NCBI RefSeq assembly: GCF_900156745.1
Contig: NZ_LT707065.1
Coordinates: forward strand, 1,364,001 to 1,428,000
Reading direction: 5' to 3'
Length of the DNA stretch: 64,000 nt
From: Achromobacter sp. MFA1 R4
Lineage (GTDB): Bacteria > Pseudomonadota > Gammaproteobacteria > Burkholderiales > Burkholderiaceae_B
Part shown: positions 53,170-61,087 of the stretch, one piece after another
Layout of the letters: each line of letters opens with the position of its first letter
Numbering within the stretch: the first letter of the stretch is position 1
The notes under the pieces: generated by a model
Databases searched by the model: none
What the model was told of the DNA's origin: nothing
The model's input: only the letters and a program-made list of their open reading frames with translations
Translations under genes and position numbers: made by a program

Positions 53170-54129
53170 TTACTTGGCGGGTTGCAGGAATTTCTGGACG
53201 TTGGTCTGGTCGACCAGCACCGAGTCCATGAACAGGTACGGGCCGGCGACGACCTTGTCCTTGGGTTCCTTCTTGACGACGATGCGGTCGATGGCGTCGA
53301 CGGCGCTGACGCCCAGTTGTTCGAACGGAATCATCATGGTGGCGGTGATGAGGCTGTTGGGGTCGGCGATGCGGCGATAGGTTTCGGGGCCGCCGTCGAC
53401 CGACACCAGGGTGATGTCGCCCTTCTTCATGCCCTGGGCCTGCAGCAGGTCGTCGATGACGTAGGCCTGGCCGTCAAACGATGCCCAGACGCCCTTGAAC
53501 TGGCCCTGATGGCGCAGGAACAGGGCCTGCATGCCGTTGCGCACGTCGTCGCGCCAGCTTTGGGTGCGGGCCATGCTGAACTTGGCGAGGTCCTTGACGG
53601 CGGTGTTCTCGGTCAGGACGGCGTCGAGCATCTTGCCGCGGATGCGGGTGCCGGAGTTGCCGTCAAAGCGCGCGGACAGGATGTTGCCCTGGTAGCCCAT
53701 CTTGCCCAGCAGGTACAGCACGGACTGCGCGCCGGTGGCGTATTCGTTGACTTCCACGTCGAACAGCATGTGCGGGCTGGCGCCGGACATGACGCCGACG
53801 ACGGGGATGCCTTTTTCCTTGGCGGTCTGGAGCTGGGCGTCGGTTTCCACCGGCTTGCCCATGGCCACGACGATGGCGTCGACCTTTTTGTTGACCAGCG
53901 TGTCGAGCTGTTCGGCCAGCTTGGGCAGCGAGCCTTCGGCGTTGAGCTGGGTGACGGTCCAGCCCTTGGCGCGGGCGGCCTCGGCCGCGGCGTTGGCGAC
54001 GCGGGCGTGGGTTTCGGACGACATCTGGAATGCGACGATGCCGACGTCGAAGGCGTGGGCCGCGCTGGCGGCCAGCGCCTGGATGGCGAATGCGCTGGCC
54101 AGCAGCGAACGCTTGACGAGCTTGTTCAT
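53170..54129 (-). CDS. sugar ABC transporter substrate-binding protein
   Basis: A 319-residue periplasmic binding protein of the ribose/galactose-binding (Peripla_BP_4) type. The signal MNKLVKRSLLASAFAIQALA is cleaved near AHA. The body carries LVNKKVDAIVVAMGKPVETD and DITLVSVDGGPETYRRI. It delivers a pentose- or polyol-like ligand to the adjacent permease. It lies 17 bases after the permease gene and 21 before the ATPase gene. AAGGGGA precedes the ATG. Confidence 0.92.
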   Translation of the reverse strand: MNKLVKRSLLASAFAIQALAASAAHAFDVGIVAFQMSSETHARVANAAAEAARAKGWTVTQLNAEGSLPKLAEQLDTLVNKKVDAIVVAMGKPVETDAQLQTAKEKGIPVVGVMSGASPHMLFDVEVNEYATGAQSVLYLLGKMGYQGNILSARFDGNSGTRIRGKMLDAVLTENTAVKDLAKFSMARTQSWRDDVRNGMQALFLRHQGQFKGVWASFDGQAYVIDDLLQAQGMKKGDITLVSVDGGPETYRRIADPNSLITATMMIPFEQLGVSAVDAIDRIVVKKEPKDKVVAGPYLFMDSVLVDQTNVQKFLQPAK

Positions 54130-54146
54130 GTGTTTTCCCCTTCCGG

Positions 54147-55088
54147 TCAGAATTTGAAGGCCGCTTTCTTTAGCACGGCCGATGACACCGCGACGGACGC
54201 GATCATGATGAAGCCCAGCACGATGTCCTGTACGTAGTAAGGCGCGCCCATCAGGACCAGGCCGTTGCCCAGCACCTTGAGGATCAGCGCGGCGACGAGG
54301 GTGCCGGGGATGTTGGCATGGCCGGGATTGAACATGGTCATGCCCAGCAGGACGGCGGCGATGGCGTACAGGAAGTAGTCCCCGGCCATGTTGGGCGCGG
54401 CGGACGACAGGCTGGAGGTCAGCAGGATCGCGGCCAGGCCCGCGCACAGGCCGGACAGGGCCAGGCCGATGCTCTTCATGGCGCGGATGTTGATGCCGGC
54501 CAGGCGCGCGGACTCTCCGGCCTCGCCGGTGGCGGTCATGCGGGCGCCGGTGCGGGTCCATTTGATCAGGAACCAGGCCAGGAGCACGGCGGCCAGCATC
54601 CAGAGCACCAGCGCGGGAATGCCGAAGGGCTTGGCGCGCGCAAGGTCGGTGAAGCTGGCGGGCCAGCGGCCCACATAGGACACGCCGTCGGTCAGCATGA
54701 AGGCAAAGCCCCGCGCCATGGCGGCCATGCCCAGCGTGGCGATCAGCGAGGGCACGCGCAGGCGGGTGACGGCCACGCCGTTCACCAGGCCGCACAGCAG
54801 CCCCACGCCCAGGCCCGCGGCGATGGCCATGGCAATGGGCTGGCCGGTGTGCACCAGGGCGCCGGTCACGACGGCCGCGAGGCTGGCGACGTCGGCGACG
54901 GACAGGTCGAGTTCGGCGGTGACCAGCGCCAGCGTGAAGCCGATGGCGATGATGGCCAGGAAGCTGGTTTCCTTGGCGATGTTCAAGAGGTTGGTCGGGG
55001 CCGCGAAGTTCGGGGCGCCGATGGCGAAGAAGGCCAGGAGGAGGAGTCCCGCGATTGCCGTGCCGTACTTTTCCAGGATGCCGCGCAT
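54147..55088 (-). CDS. sugar ABC transporter permease
   Basis: A 313-residue integral membrane protein of the RbsC/XylH family with about nine or ten helices. The EAA-like conserved region reads TGEAGESARLAGINIRAMKS, followed by ALSGLCAGLAAILLTSSL. First gene of the transporter unit, 159 bases downstream of the FGGY kinase gene on the same strand. The start at 55088 is preferred over 55157, which adds sequence lacking membrane-protein character. Confidence 0.92.
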   Translation of the reverse strand: MRGILEKYGTAIAGLLLLAFFAIGAPNFAAPTNLLNIAKETSFLAIIAIGFTLALVTAELDLSVADVASLAAVVTGALVHTGQPIAMAIAAGLGVGLLCGLVNGVAVTRLRVPSLIATLGMAAMARGFAFMLTDGVSYVGRWPASFTDLARAKPFGIPALVLWMLAAVLLAWFLIKWTRTGARMTATGEAGESARLAGINIRAMKSIGLALSGLCAGLAAILLTSSLSSAAPNMAGDYFLYAIAAVLLGMTMFNPGHANIPGTLVAALILKVLGNGLVLMGAPYYVQDIVLGFIMIASVAVSSAVLKKAAFKF

Positions 55089-55247
55089 CGAATCAACCCT
55101 TGCTGCGTTCGAGTTCTTGTGTGTGCCAGGGTGATCCACCGCCTGCCGCGCGACCACGCCTTGATGGCGTAGCAGTGTATACCCCGAAGCGGTGCCGCAG
55201 GGCCGCCGTGTGGAGGCGCCGCGACAGGGTTTTCTCGCCCTGCCGCA

Positions 55248-56747
55248 TCAGACCCGGATACCTGCCAGCACATGCGACACCGGCGCCAGCGCGGCCTCGG
55301 CGGCGCGAAACTGGGCGTACATGCGGCGGTAGGCGTGGGCGCGCTCGGGCTGGGGTTCGTAACGCTGCGCGGGGCGCGCCAGCGCGTCCTGTCCGTCCGC
55401 AAAGCTGCCGTGCTGGCCCAGCGCGGTCCAGGCGGCGACGGCGGCGCCCAGGATGCCGGGCTGGTCGGCGTGGCCGACGACGACGGGCCGTTCGCAGATG
55501 TCGGCTTTCACCTGGCACCACTGCGCGCTGGACGCCGCGCCGCCGCCAAAGCGGATTTCGGAAACGGGCGCGCCCAGGGCGGCCTCGGCGCGCTCGAGCA
55601 CGATGCGGTTCAGGAAGGCCACCCCTTCCAGCACCGCCCAGGCGAGGTCTCCCGGGCCATGGCGGCGGTTCAGGCCCAGAAAGGCGCCGCGCAGGTGCGG
55701 ATCCCAGTACGGCACGCGCTCGCCTTGCAGATAGGGCAGGAAGAGCGCCGGCTGACGGTCGCGCGGCGCGTCCAGGAGTTCGTTCATCGCCTCGCCCACC
55801 CCCGCCATGCCGTCTTCGCCCAGGCGGCCCAGCAAGGGCAGCAGCCACGCGACGGTGTCCGCGCCGTTCTGGCCCGGGCCGCCGATCTGGTGATGGCCCC
55901 CGCCCCAGTCCACGGTCATGAGGCCCTGCGCCTGCACGGGCTCGGCGCCCACGGCGCCAAACACTTCCGTGGTGCCGGAGATGTTGTAGGCGTAGCCCGG
56001 ACGCAGCGCGCCCAGGCCGGCGACGGCGGCCCAGGTGTCGTTGGAGCAGGCGACCACCGGACGTCCGGCCAGCCGGGCCAGGGCGCCGGGCAGGCCGGCC
56101 TGGACCGGCCCGACAATTTGCAGGGGATCCAGCAGCTCGGGCACCCATGCCGGGCTGGCGCCCACCGCGGTCAGCAGATCGGGGCCGGATGCGTGGGGCT
56201 GGGCCGCCGCGTGCAGGCGGGCCATGGACACCGTGTCGCTGGCCATGCGGCCGGTCAGCCGGAAGTTCAGGTAGTCCTTGGGTTCCAGCACCGCCTTCAC
56301 GCGGGCCGCGTGGGCGGGTTCCGCATGCAGCAGCCATGCCACCCGGGCCCAGGGGTGAAAGGCGTTGATCTGTCTGGACTCGGGGTGGGACGTCGGCATG
56401 GATGCGAGCCACTGCGAGACGTCTTGCGCCGCCCGCGCGTCGCGCCAGGTGATGGCGGGACGGATGGGCTCGCCCTGATCGTCCACGAAGATCTGCGTGC
56501 GCGTGACGCCGCAGACCGCCACGGCCTGCACGGCGTCGAAAGCCGGGCCTGCCTGTGCGGCCAGGGTGTCGGCCAGCATCTGCAGGCCGCGCCACCAGGC
56601 ATCGGCGTCGATATCGTCCCAGCCGGGACGCGCGCTGGCGCCGGCGGGGCTGTCGATGTGGCAGGCATGGGCAACATGCCCCGCGCCGTTCACCAGCGCG
56701 GCGCGAAAGCGCGTGCCGCCGAGGTCGAGCGCAAGCACACAGCTCAT
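55248..56747 (-). CDS. FGGY family carbohydrate kinase
   Basis: A 499-residue sugar kinase with two actin-fold domains. The N-terminal phosphate loop is LALDLGGTRFRAALV. The central ITWRDARAAQD and VDWGGGHHQIGG mark substrate-side motifs, and FLPYLQGERVPYWDPHLRGAFLGL with VSEIRFGGGAASSAQWCQVKAD marks the FGGY signature and adenosine-binding site. The subgroup resembles xylulokinase/erythritol kinase-type enzymes. It presumably phosphorylates the sugar or polyol brought in by the downstream ABC transporter. Divergent from the BKACE operon. Confidence 0.9.
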   Translation of the reverse strand: MSCVLALDLGGTRFRAALVNGAGHVAHACHIDSPAGASARPGWDDIDADAWWRGLQMLADTLAAQAGPAFDAVQAVAVCGVTRTQIFVDDQGEPIRPAITWRDARAAQDVSQWLASMPTSHPESRQINAFHPWARVAWLLHAEPAHAARVKAVLEPKDYLNFRLTGRMASDTVSMARLHAAAQPHASGPDLLTAVGASPAWVPELLDPLQIVGPVQAGLPGALARLAGRPVVACSNDTWAAVAGLGALRPGYAYNISGTTEVFGAVGAEPVQAQGLMTVDWGGGHHQIGGPGQNGADTVAWLLPLLGRLGEDGMAGVGEAMNELLDAPRDRQPALFLPYLQGERVPYWDPHLRGAFLGLNRRHGPGDLAWAVLEGVAFLNRIVLERAEAALGAPVSEIRFGGGAASSAQWCQVKADICERPVVVGHADQPGILGAAVAAWTALGQHGSFADGQDALARPAQRYEPQPERAHAYRRMYAQFRAAEAALAPVSHVLAGIRV

Positions 56748-56860
56748 GGCCGAACCTCCGGATGACGGATCCGGACACGCGCCGACGACATGCGCCGCGC
56801 GGGGCGGGAAGGCAGGATGTTGGACATGGAGCGCAGCTTCTGGCGTAAGCCTGTTTGAGG

Positions 56861-56886
56861 CCGAAACAGGTATTTCGGCATGCCGA
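56861..56886. promoter_or_regulatory. overlapping inverted repeats, candidate operator
   Basis: CCGAAA-N6-TTTCGG (56861-56878) overlaps the 12-bp perfect palindrome TCGGCATGCCGA (56875-56886). It lies about 115-140 bases upstream of the FGGY kinase ATG. LacI- or GntR-type regulators use sites of this shape; no binder is identified. Confidence 0.5.
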
Positions 56887-56971
56887 TATTGTATTTCAGC
56901 GCCTGCCCGGCGGCGTGCTTTCGTCGGGCCGGCGCGCCCTTTTCAACGCTGCACCGCAGCACCGGATTCCC

Positions 56972-56983
56972 TATCAATTGATA
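56972..56983. promoter_or_regulatory. 12-bp palindrome, candidate operator of the BKACE operon
   Basis: TATCAATTGATA, a perfect AT-rich palindrome about 125 bases upstream of the BKACE ATG. It is a plausible LysR or GntR site. Confidence 0.45.
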
Positions 56984-57107
56984 ATTTCTGTTCAGGTGAC
57001 AGGCACCGGAAGCGTGCGACAGAATGGCCCACACCCGGAGGAGACAGCCGGGGCCATAAATATCCAACGCGAATCCAACGCGATTCCAACGCGTACCCCA
57101 GAGGCCC

Positions 57108-58040
57108 ATGAAAAAGTCCAGAAAGGTCATCATTACCTGCGCCATCACCGGCTCGGTCCATACGCCGTCAATGTCGCCTTACCTGCCCGTTACCCCCGCC
57201 GACATCGCGCAGTCTGCGCTGGACGCCGCCCAGGCGGGCGCGGCCATCGTCCATCTGCACGCGCGCAAGCCGGATACCGGCCAGCCGACGCAGGATCCGG
57301 CGCTGTATGCGCAGTTCCTGCCGCGCATCCGGCAGGAGTCCGATGTGGTGGTCAACATCACGACGGGCGGCTCCCCCGTGCTGCCGATCGCCGAACGCAT
57401 GGCGCCGGCGCTGCGGTTCAAGCCGGAGGTCGCATCGCTGAACATGGGGTCGATGAACTTTGGCATGTATGAACTGCTGGAGCGCTTCAAGGAGTTCAAG
57501 CATGCCTGGGAAAAGCCTTACCTGGAAGGCAGCAACGACCTGATCTTCCGGAACACGTTCAAGGATATCGAGCACATCCTGTCGTCCTGCGGCGACAACG
57601 GCACGCGGTTCGAGATCGAGTGCTATGACATCGGGCACCTGTACACGGCGGCGCACTTCGTGGACCGCAAGCTGCTCAAGCCGCCCTTCCTGATCCAGTC
57701 GGTGTTCGGCATCCGCGGCGGGATCGGCACGCATCCGGAAGACGTAATGATGATGCAGCGCACGGCCGACCGGCTGTTCGGCGACGACTACATCTGGTCC
57801 GTGCTGGCCGCCGGCCGCAAGCAGACGCCGCTGGCCACGATGGCGGCGACGATGGGCGGGAACGTGCGCGTGGGCCTGGAAGATTCGTTGTGGGACGGGC
57901 CGGGCGAATTGGCCAGGTCGAACGCGGACCAGGTGCGCCGCATCCGGCGGATCCTGGAGGACCTTTCCCTGCAGATCGCCACGCCCGACGATGCGCGCGA
58001 GACGCTGCAGCTGAAAGGACGTGGCAACGTCGCGTTCTGA
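57108..58040 (+). CDS. beta-keto acid cleavage enzyme (BKACE family)
   Basis: A 310-residue TIM-barrel protein of the 3-keto-5-aminohexanoate cleavage enzyme family. These enzymes condense a beta-keto acid with acetyl-CoA and release acetoacetate plus a new acyl-CoA. Zinc ligands are visible in AAIVHLHARKPDTGQP (His-x-His) and in the EIECYDIGHLYTA (Glu) region. SLNMGSMNFG and GGNVRVGLEDSLW (catalytic Arg/Asp region) are family marks. The neighbouring SDR could produce its beta-keto acid. The substrate within this large family is not predictable. Confidence 0.92.
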   Translation: MKKSRKVIITCAITGSVHTPSMSPYLPVTPADIAQSALDAAQAGAAIVHLHARKPDTGQPTQDPALYAQFLPRIRQESDVVVNITTGGSPVLPIAERMAPALRFKPEVASLNMGSMNFGMYELLERFKEFKHAWEKPYLEGSNDLIFRNTFKDIEHILSSCGDNGTRFEIECYDIGHLYTAAHFVDRKLLKPPFLIQSVFGIRGGIGTHPEDVMMMQRTADRLFGDDYIWSVLAAGRKQTPLATMAATMGGNVRVGLEDSLWDGPGELARSNADQVRRIRRILEDLSLQIATPDDARETLQLKGRGNVAF

Positions 58041-58067
58041 AAGATCCAACCCAGTGGGGAGACAACC

Positions 58068-59267
58068 ATGAAAAAGACATTGTGCGCGGCGGCCTTGGCC
58101 GCACTGTTTGGAATGGCGGGCGCGGCGCAGGCCGACGAGGGCGTGATCCGCATCGGCTTCATCACGGACATGTCCGGCCTGTCGGCGGACGCCGACGGAC
58201 CCGGCGGCGCCGAGGCCATCAAGATGGCGATTGCGGACCTGGGCGGCACGGTGGCGGGCAAGAAGGTGGAGGTACTGGTGGCGGACCATCAGAATCGCGC
58301 CGACATCGCGTCGTCGCGGGCGCGGGAATGGCTGGACCAGCGCGGCGTGAACATGCTGATCGCCGGCGCGAATTCCGCGGCGGCGCTGGCGATGGCCAAG
58401 GTGGCCGAGGAAAAGAAGACGCCGTTCTTCGTGGTGAGCGCGGGCGCCTCCGAGTTGACGAATTCGCAATGCACGCCCTACACGGTGCATTACGTGTATG
58501 ACACGGTGTCGCTGGCGCGCGGCACGGCGCGCGCCATGATGAAGGAAGGCAACAAGGACTGGTTCTTCCTGACGGTGGACCACGCCTTCGGCCACGCGCT
58601 GGAACGCGACGCCTCCAAGGTGGTGCAGGAAGACGGCGGCACCGCCAAGGGCAGGGTGCGGCATCCGCTGAACACGGCGGATTTCTCGTCGTTCATCCTG
58701 CAGGCGCAGGCGTCGGGCGCGCAAGTGCTGGGCCTGGCCAACTCGGCCAGCGACACCAGCAACGCCGTGAAGGCCGCCAACGAATTCGGCCTCACGCCCA
58801 GGATGAAGATCGCGGGTTTGCTGGTGCTGATCACGGACGTGCACGCGCTGGGGCTGCAGGCGGCGCAGAACATGTACCTGACCACGGCATGGTACTGGGA
58901 CCAGGACGACGCCTCGCGCAAGTGGGCGTCGCGCTTTGAATCCGTGATGAAGAAGAAGCCGTCCATGCTGCAGGCGGGCGATTATTCCGCCGCCACCACC
59001 TACCTGAAGGCGGTGGCGGCCACCCAGAGCACCGACGGCGAGACCATCATGAAGTGGCTGAAGGCAAACCCGGTCAACGACTTCTTCGTCAAGGACGGCA
59101 AGATCCGCGCCGACGGCCTGATGGTGCACGACATGTTCCTGATGCAGGTCAAGGCGCCCGCCGAATCGAAGGCGCCGTGGGACTACTACAAGCTGGTGGC
59201 GCGCGTGCCGGGCGACCAGGTGTATACGTCGCCCGCGGAATCGACCTGCCGCCTGATGAAGCAATGA
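58068..59267 (+). CDS. ABC transporter substrate-binding protein, branched-chain amino acid type
   Basis: A 399-residue periplasmic binding protein of the Leu/Ile/Val-binding (Peripla_BP_6) family. The signal MKKTLCAAALAALFGMAGAAQA is followed by IRIGFITDMSGLSADADGPG. The fold is full length and ends MKQ at the tandem 14-bp repeat. No membrane or ATPase subunits are present here. It likely captures the substrate of the BKACE/SDR pathway, for example a hydroxy- or quaternary-ammonium acid. Confidence 0.9.
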   Translation: MKKTLCAAALAALFGMAGAAQADEGVIRIGFITDMSGLSADADGPGGAEAIKMAIADLGGTVAGKKVEVLVADHQNRADIASSRAREWLDQRGVNMLIAGANSAAALAMAKVAEEKKTPFFVVSAGASELTNSQCTPYTVHYVYDTVSLARGTARAMMKEGNKDWFFLTVDHAFGHALERDASKVVQEDGGTAKGRVRHPLNTADFSSFILQAQASGAQVLGLANSASDTSNAVKAANEFGLTPRMKIAGLLVLITDVHALGLQAAQNMYLTTAWYWDQDDASRKWASRFESVMKKKPSMLQAGDYSAATTYLKAVAATQSTDGETIMKWLKANPVNDFFVKDGKIRADGLMVHDMFLMQVKAPAESKAPWDYYKLVARVPGDQVYTSPAESTCRLMKQ

Positions 59268-59284
59268 CGCTGAAGCAATGACGC
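59257..59284. repeat. exact 14-bp tandem duplication across a stop codon
   Basis: TGAAGCAATGACGC occurs twice back to back (59257-59270, 59271-59284). The first copy contains the stop of the binding-protein gene. The array ends one base before the SDR ATG at 59286. Confidence 0.85.
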
Positions 59285-59285
59285 C

Positions 59286-60101
59286 ATGAAAAAAACGGAA
59301 ACCCTCATGAACCCTGGCGCCCTGCCCGTGGACCTGTCCGGCAAGCGGGTCATCGTCACCGCGGGCGCGGCCGGCATCGGCGCGGCGCTGGCTGACGCCT
59401 TTGCCGAACGCGGCGCGCGCGTGCACGTGTGCGACGTGGACGACCAGGCCCTGGCCGGCTGCCGTCATGCGTGGGCGCGCGCGGACGTGGGCAGCCGCGA
59501 CGAGATCGACCGCTACATGCAGACCGCGCTGTCGCACCTGGGCGGCCTGGACGTGCTGGTGAACAACGCCGGCATCGCGGGTCCGACAGCGGGCATCGCC
59601 GACATCACGGAAGAGGAGCTGGCGGCGACGCTGGACATCAACCTGGCCTCGCAATTTCACACCGTGCGCCACGCGCTGCCCGCGCTGCGCCAGGCGGGCG
59701 GGGGCAGCATCATCAACATCAGTTCGGTGGCCGGCCGGATGGGGCTGCCCATGCGCACGCCGTATGCCGCCACCAAATGGGGCGTGGTCGGACTGACTCG
59801 TTCGCTTGCGGTCGAACTGGGGCCGCTGGGCATCCGGGTCAATGCGCTGCTGCCCGGGCTGGTGGCCGGACCGCGCATCGAACGGGTGATTGCGGCGCGG
59901 GCCAAGAACATGGGACTGTCGGTCGAGGAGCAGACCCGGCTGGAACTGTCCGGCGTCAGCCTGCGGCAGTTCGTGCGCGCGGCGGACATCGCGAACATGG
60001 CGCTGTTCCTGGCCAGCCCTTTCGGGGCGATGGTCAGCGGGCAGGCCATCAGCATCGATGGCGACCTGCAGTCCCTGCCCTGGCAGCCGCCGGCGCAATG
60101 A
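59286..60101 (+). CDS. SDR family oxidoreductase
   Basis: A 271-residue short-chain dehydrogenase. The cofactor motif is VTAGAAGIGAAL (TGxxxGxG variant with Thr replaced by Ala), then VNNAGIAG, Ser in NISSVAGRMG, and the YAATK active-site motif with Tyr and Lys. The C-terminus SGQAISIDGDLQSLPW is typical. It probably oxidises a beta-hydroxy acid to the beta-keto acid that the BKACE enzyme cleaves. A second in-frame ATG at 59307 is an alternative start. The 12-bp triple repeat covers its stop codon. Confidence 0.92.
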   Translation: MKKTETLMNPGALPVDLSGKRVIVTAGAAGIGAALADAFAERGARVHVCDVDDQALAGCRHAWARADVGSRDEIDRYMQTALSHLGGLDVLVNNAGIAGPTAGIADITEEELAATLDINLASQFHTVRHALPALRQAGGGSIINISSVAGRMGLPMRTPYAATKWGVVGLTRSLAVELGPLGIRVNALLPGLVAGPRIERVIAARAKNMGLSVEEQTRLELSGVSLRQFVRAADIANMALFLASPFGAMVSGQAISIDGDLQSLPWQPPAQ

Positions 60102-60134
60102 CAGCGCTTGTGACAGCGCTTGTGACAGCGCTTG
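60099..60134. repeat. three exact 12-bp tandem repeats at the SDR stop codon
   Basis: TGACAGCGCTTG occurs three times in direct succession (60099-60110, 60111-60122, 60123-60134). Its first three bases are the stop codon of the SDR gene. It lies in the short gap to the convergent LysR gene. Confidence 0.9.
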
Positions 60135-60146
60135 CAGACCCGGCGT

Positions 60147-61076
60147 CTACGCCAGCAGTTCGATGGTTTGCGCGTAGACGCCCTGGCGGCGCGCCTGGGC
60201 GGTGGCGCGCAGGGCGTCCAGCAGCCGTGCCGTCAGGTCCTGGTTGCGCGATTCCGTGCGGGTGATGAGCAGGAAGTCGAACCACTGCCGCGACGCCAGC
60301 GGCAGCGCGACCAGGTCGGGGAAGGACGCCACGATGTCCGACGCCGACAGCGCATTGACCAGGCTGATGCCCTTGACCGCGCGCACCGTGCCCGGCACCA
60401 GCGACATATGGGCCTGCATGCCCGAGCGCAGCAGCAGCGAGTCCGCGATGTCGCCCTGCGCCACGACGTAGTCGGACCACAGCGGCTTGACGTAGGTGTC
60501 GGGCGGGATGTCCGCCACGGCAACCGTATCGTGTCCGGCAAGCGGATGCTCGCGATGCGCGATCGCCATGACGTCCGCCCGCAGGAAAGGGGTGAAGCTC
60601 AGCCGCGTGCTGTCGCGCCCCACCGCGCCCAGTCCGAAATCCGCGCGCATGGTTTCCACCGCGCTGATCACCTGCATGGACGACTCGACATCGATGGAAA
60701 ACGGCCGCGTGCCGTTGGCGTCCAGGTAGCGGCGCACGGCGTCGGGTGCGTAGCCCAGCGCCAGCGCGGGCGACGACGCGATGCGCAGGCCGCGCCCGCC
60801 GAACTGTTCGATGCTGTGCAGGGCTTCGTCGATGCGCACCAGCTCGTCCAGCACGAACTTGGCCTCGCTGTACAGGTATTGGCCGGCCTCGGTGGGCCGC
60901 AGGGTCTTGTGGGAGCGGTCGAACAACTGCACGCCCGTGGCGCTTTCCAGCCGCGAGATCGCATGGCTGATCGCGGGCTGGGTCAGATGCATGGCATGCG
61001 CCGCCTGCCGCGTAGAACCGGTCATGACGACGGCGTAGAAGATACGCAGGTCGTGGATGTTGAAGTTGCGCTTCAT
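60147..61076 (-). CDS. LysR family transcriptional regulator
   Basis: A 309-residue LysR-type regulator. The helix-turn-helix is FNIHDLRIFYAVVMTGSTRQ then AHAMHLTQPAISHAISRLE; the effector domain follows. It converges on the BKACE-SBP-SDR operon from downstream, with a 45-base gap containing the 12-bp triple repeat. As the only regulator nearby it may control that operon, though LysR genes are more often divergent from their targets. Confidence 0.9.
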   Translation of the reverse strand: MKRNFNIHDLRIFYAVVMTGSTRQAAHAMHLTQPAISHAISRLESATGVQLFDRSHKTLRPTEAGQYLYSEAKFVLDELVRIDEALHSIEQFGGRGLRIASSPALALGYAPDAVRRYLDANGTRPFSIDVESSMQVISAVETMRADFGLGAVGRDSTRLSFTPFLRADVMAIAHREHPLAGHDTVAVADIPPDTYVKPLWSDYVVAQGDIADSLLLRSGMQAHMSLVPGTVRAVKGISLVNALSASDIVASFPDLVALPLASRQWFDFLLITRTESRNQDLTARLLDALRATAQARRQGVYAQTIELLA

Positions 61077-61087
61077 GCCGCGCGTGC

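Larger units (their letters stand above)
56748..57107. other. divergent control region between the FGGY kinase and BKACE operons
   Basis: A 360-base region with no gene. It contains several symmetrical elements listed separately (56861-56886 and 56972-56983) and should hold promoters for both strands. No local regulator of the ABC/kinase operon is encoded beside it; the LysR gene at 60147 is the nearest regulator. Confidence 0.6.

Noticed and set aside
57168-60098. 976-codon open frame on the minus strand opposite the BKACE-SBP-SDR genes
   Set aside because: Opposite-strand shadow of three convincing plus-strand genes in high-GC DNA; the translation is rich in Arg, His, Gln and Val and lacks any protein-like domain pattern.
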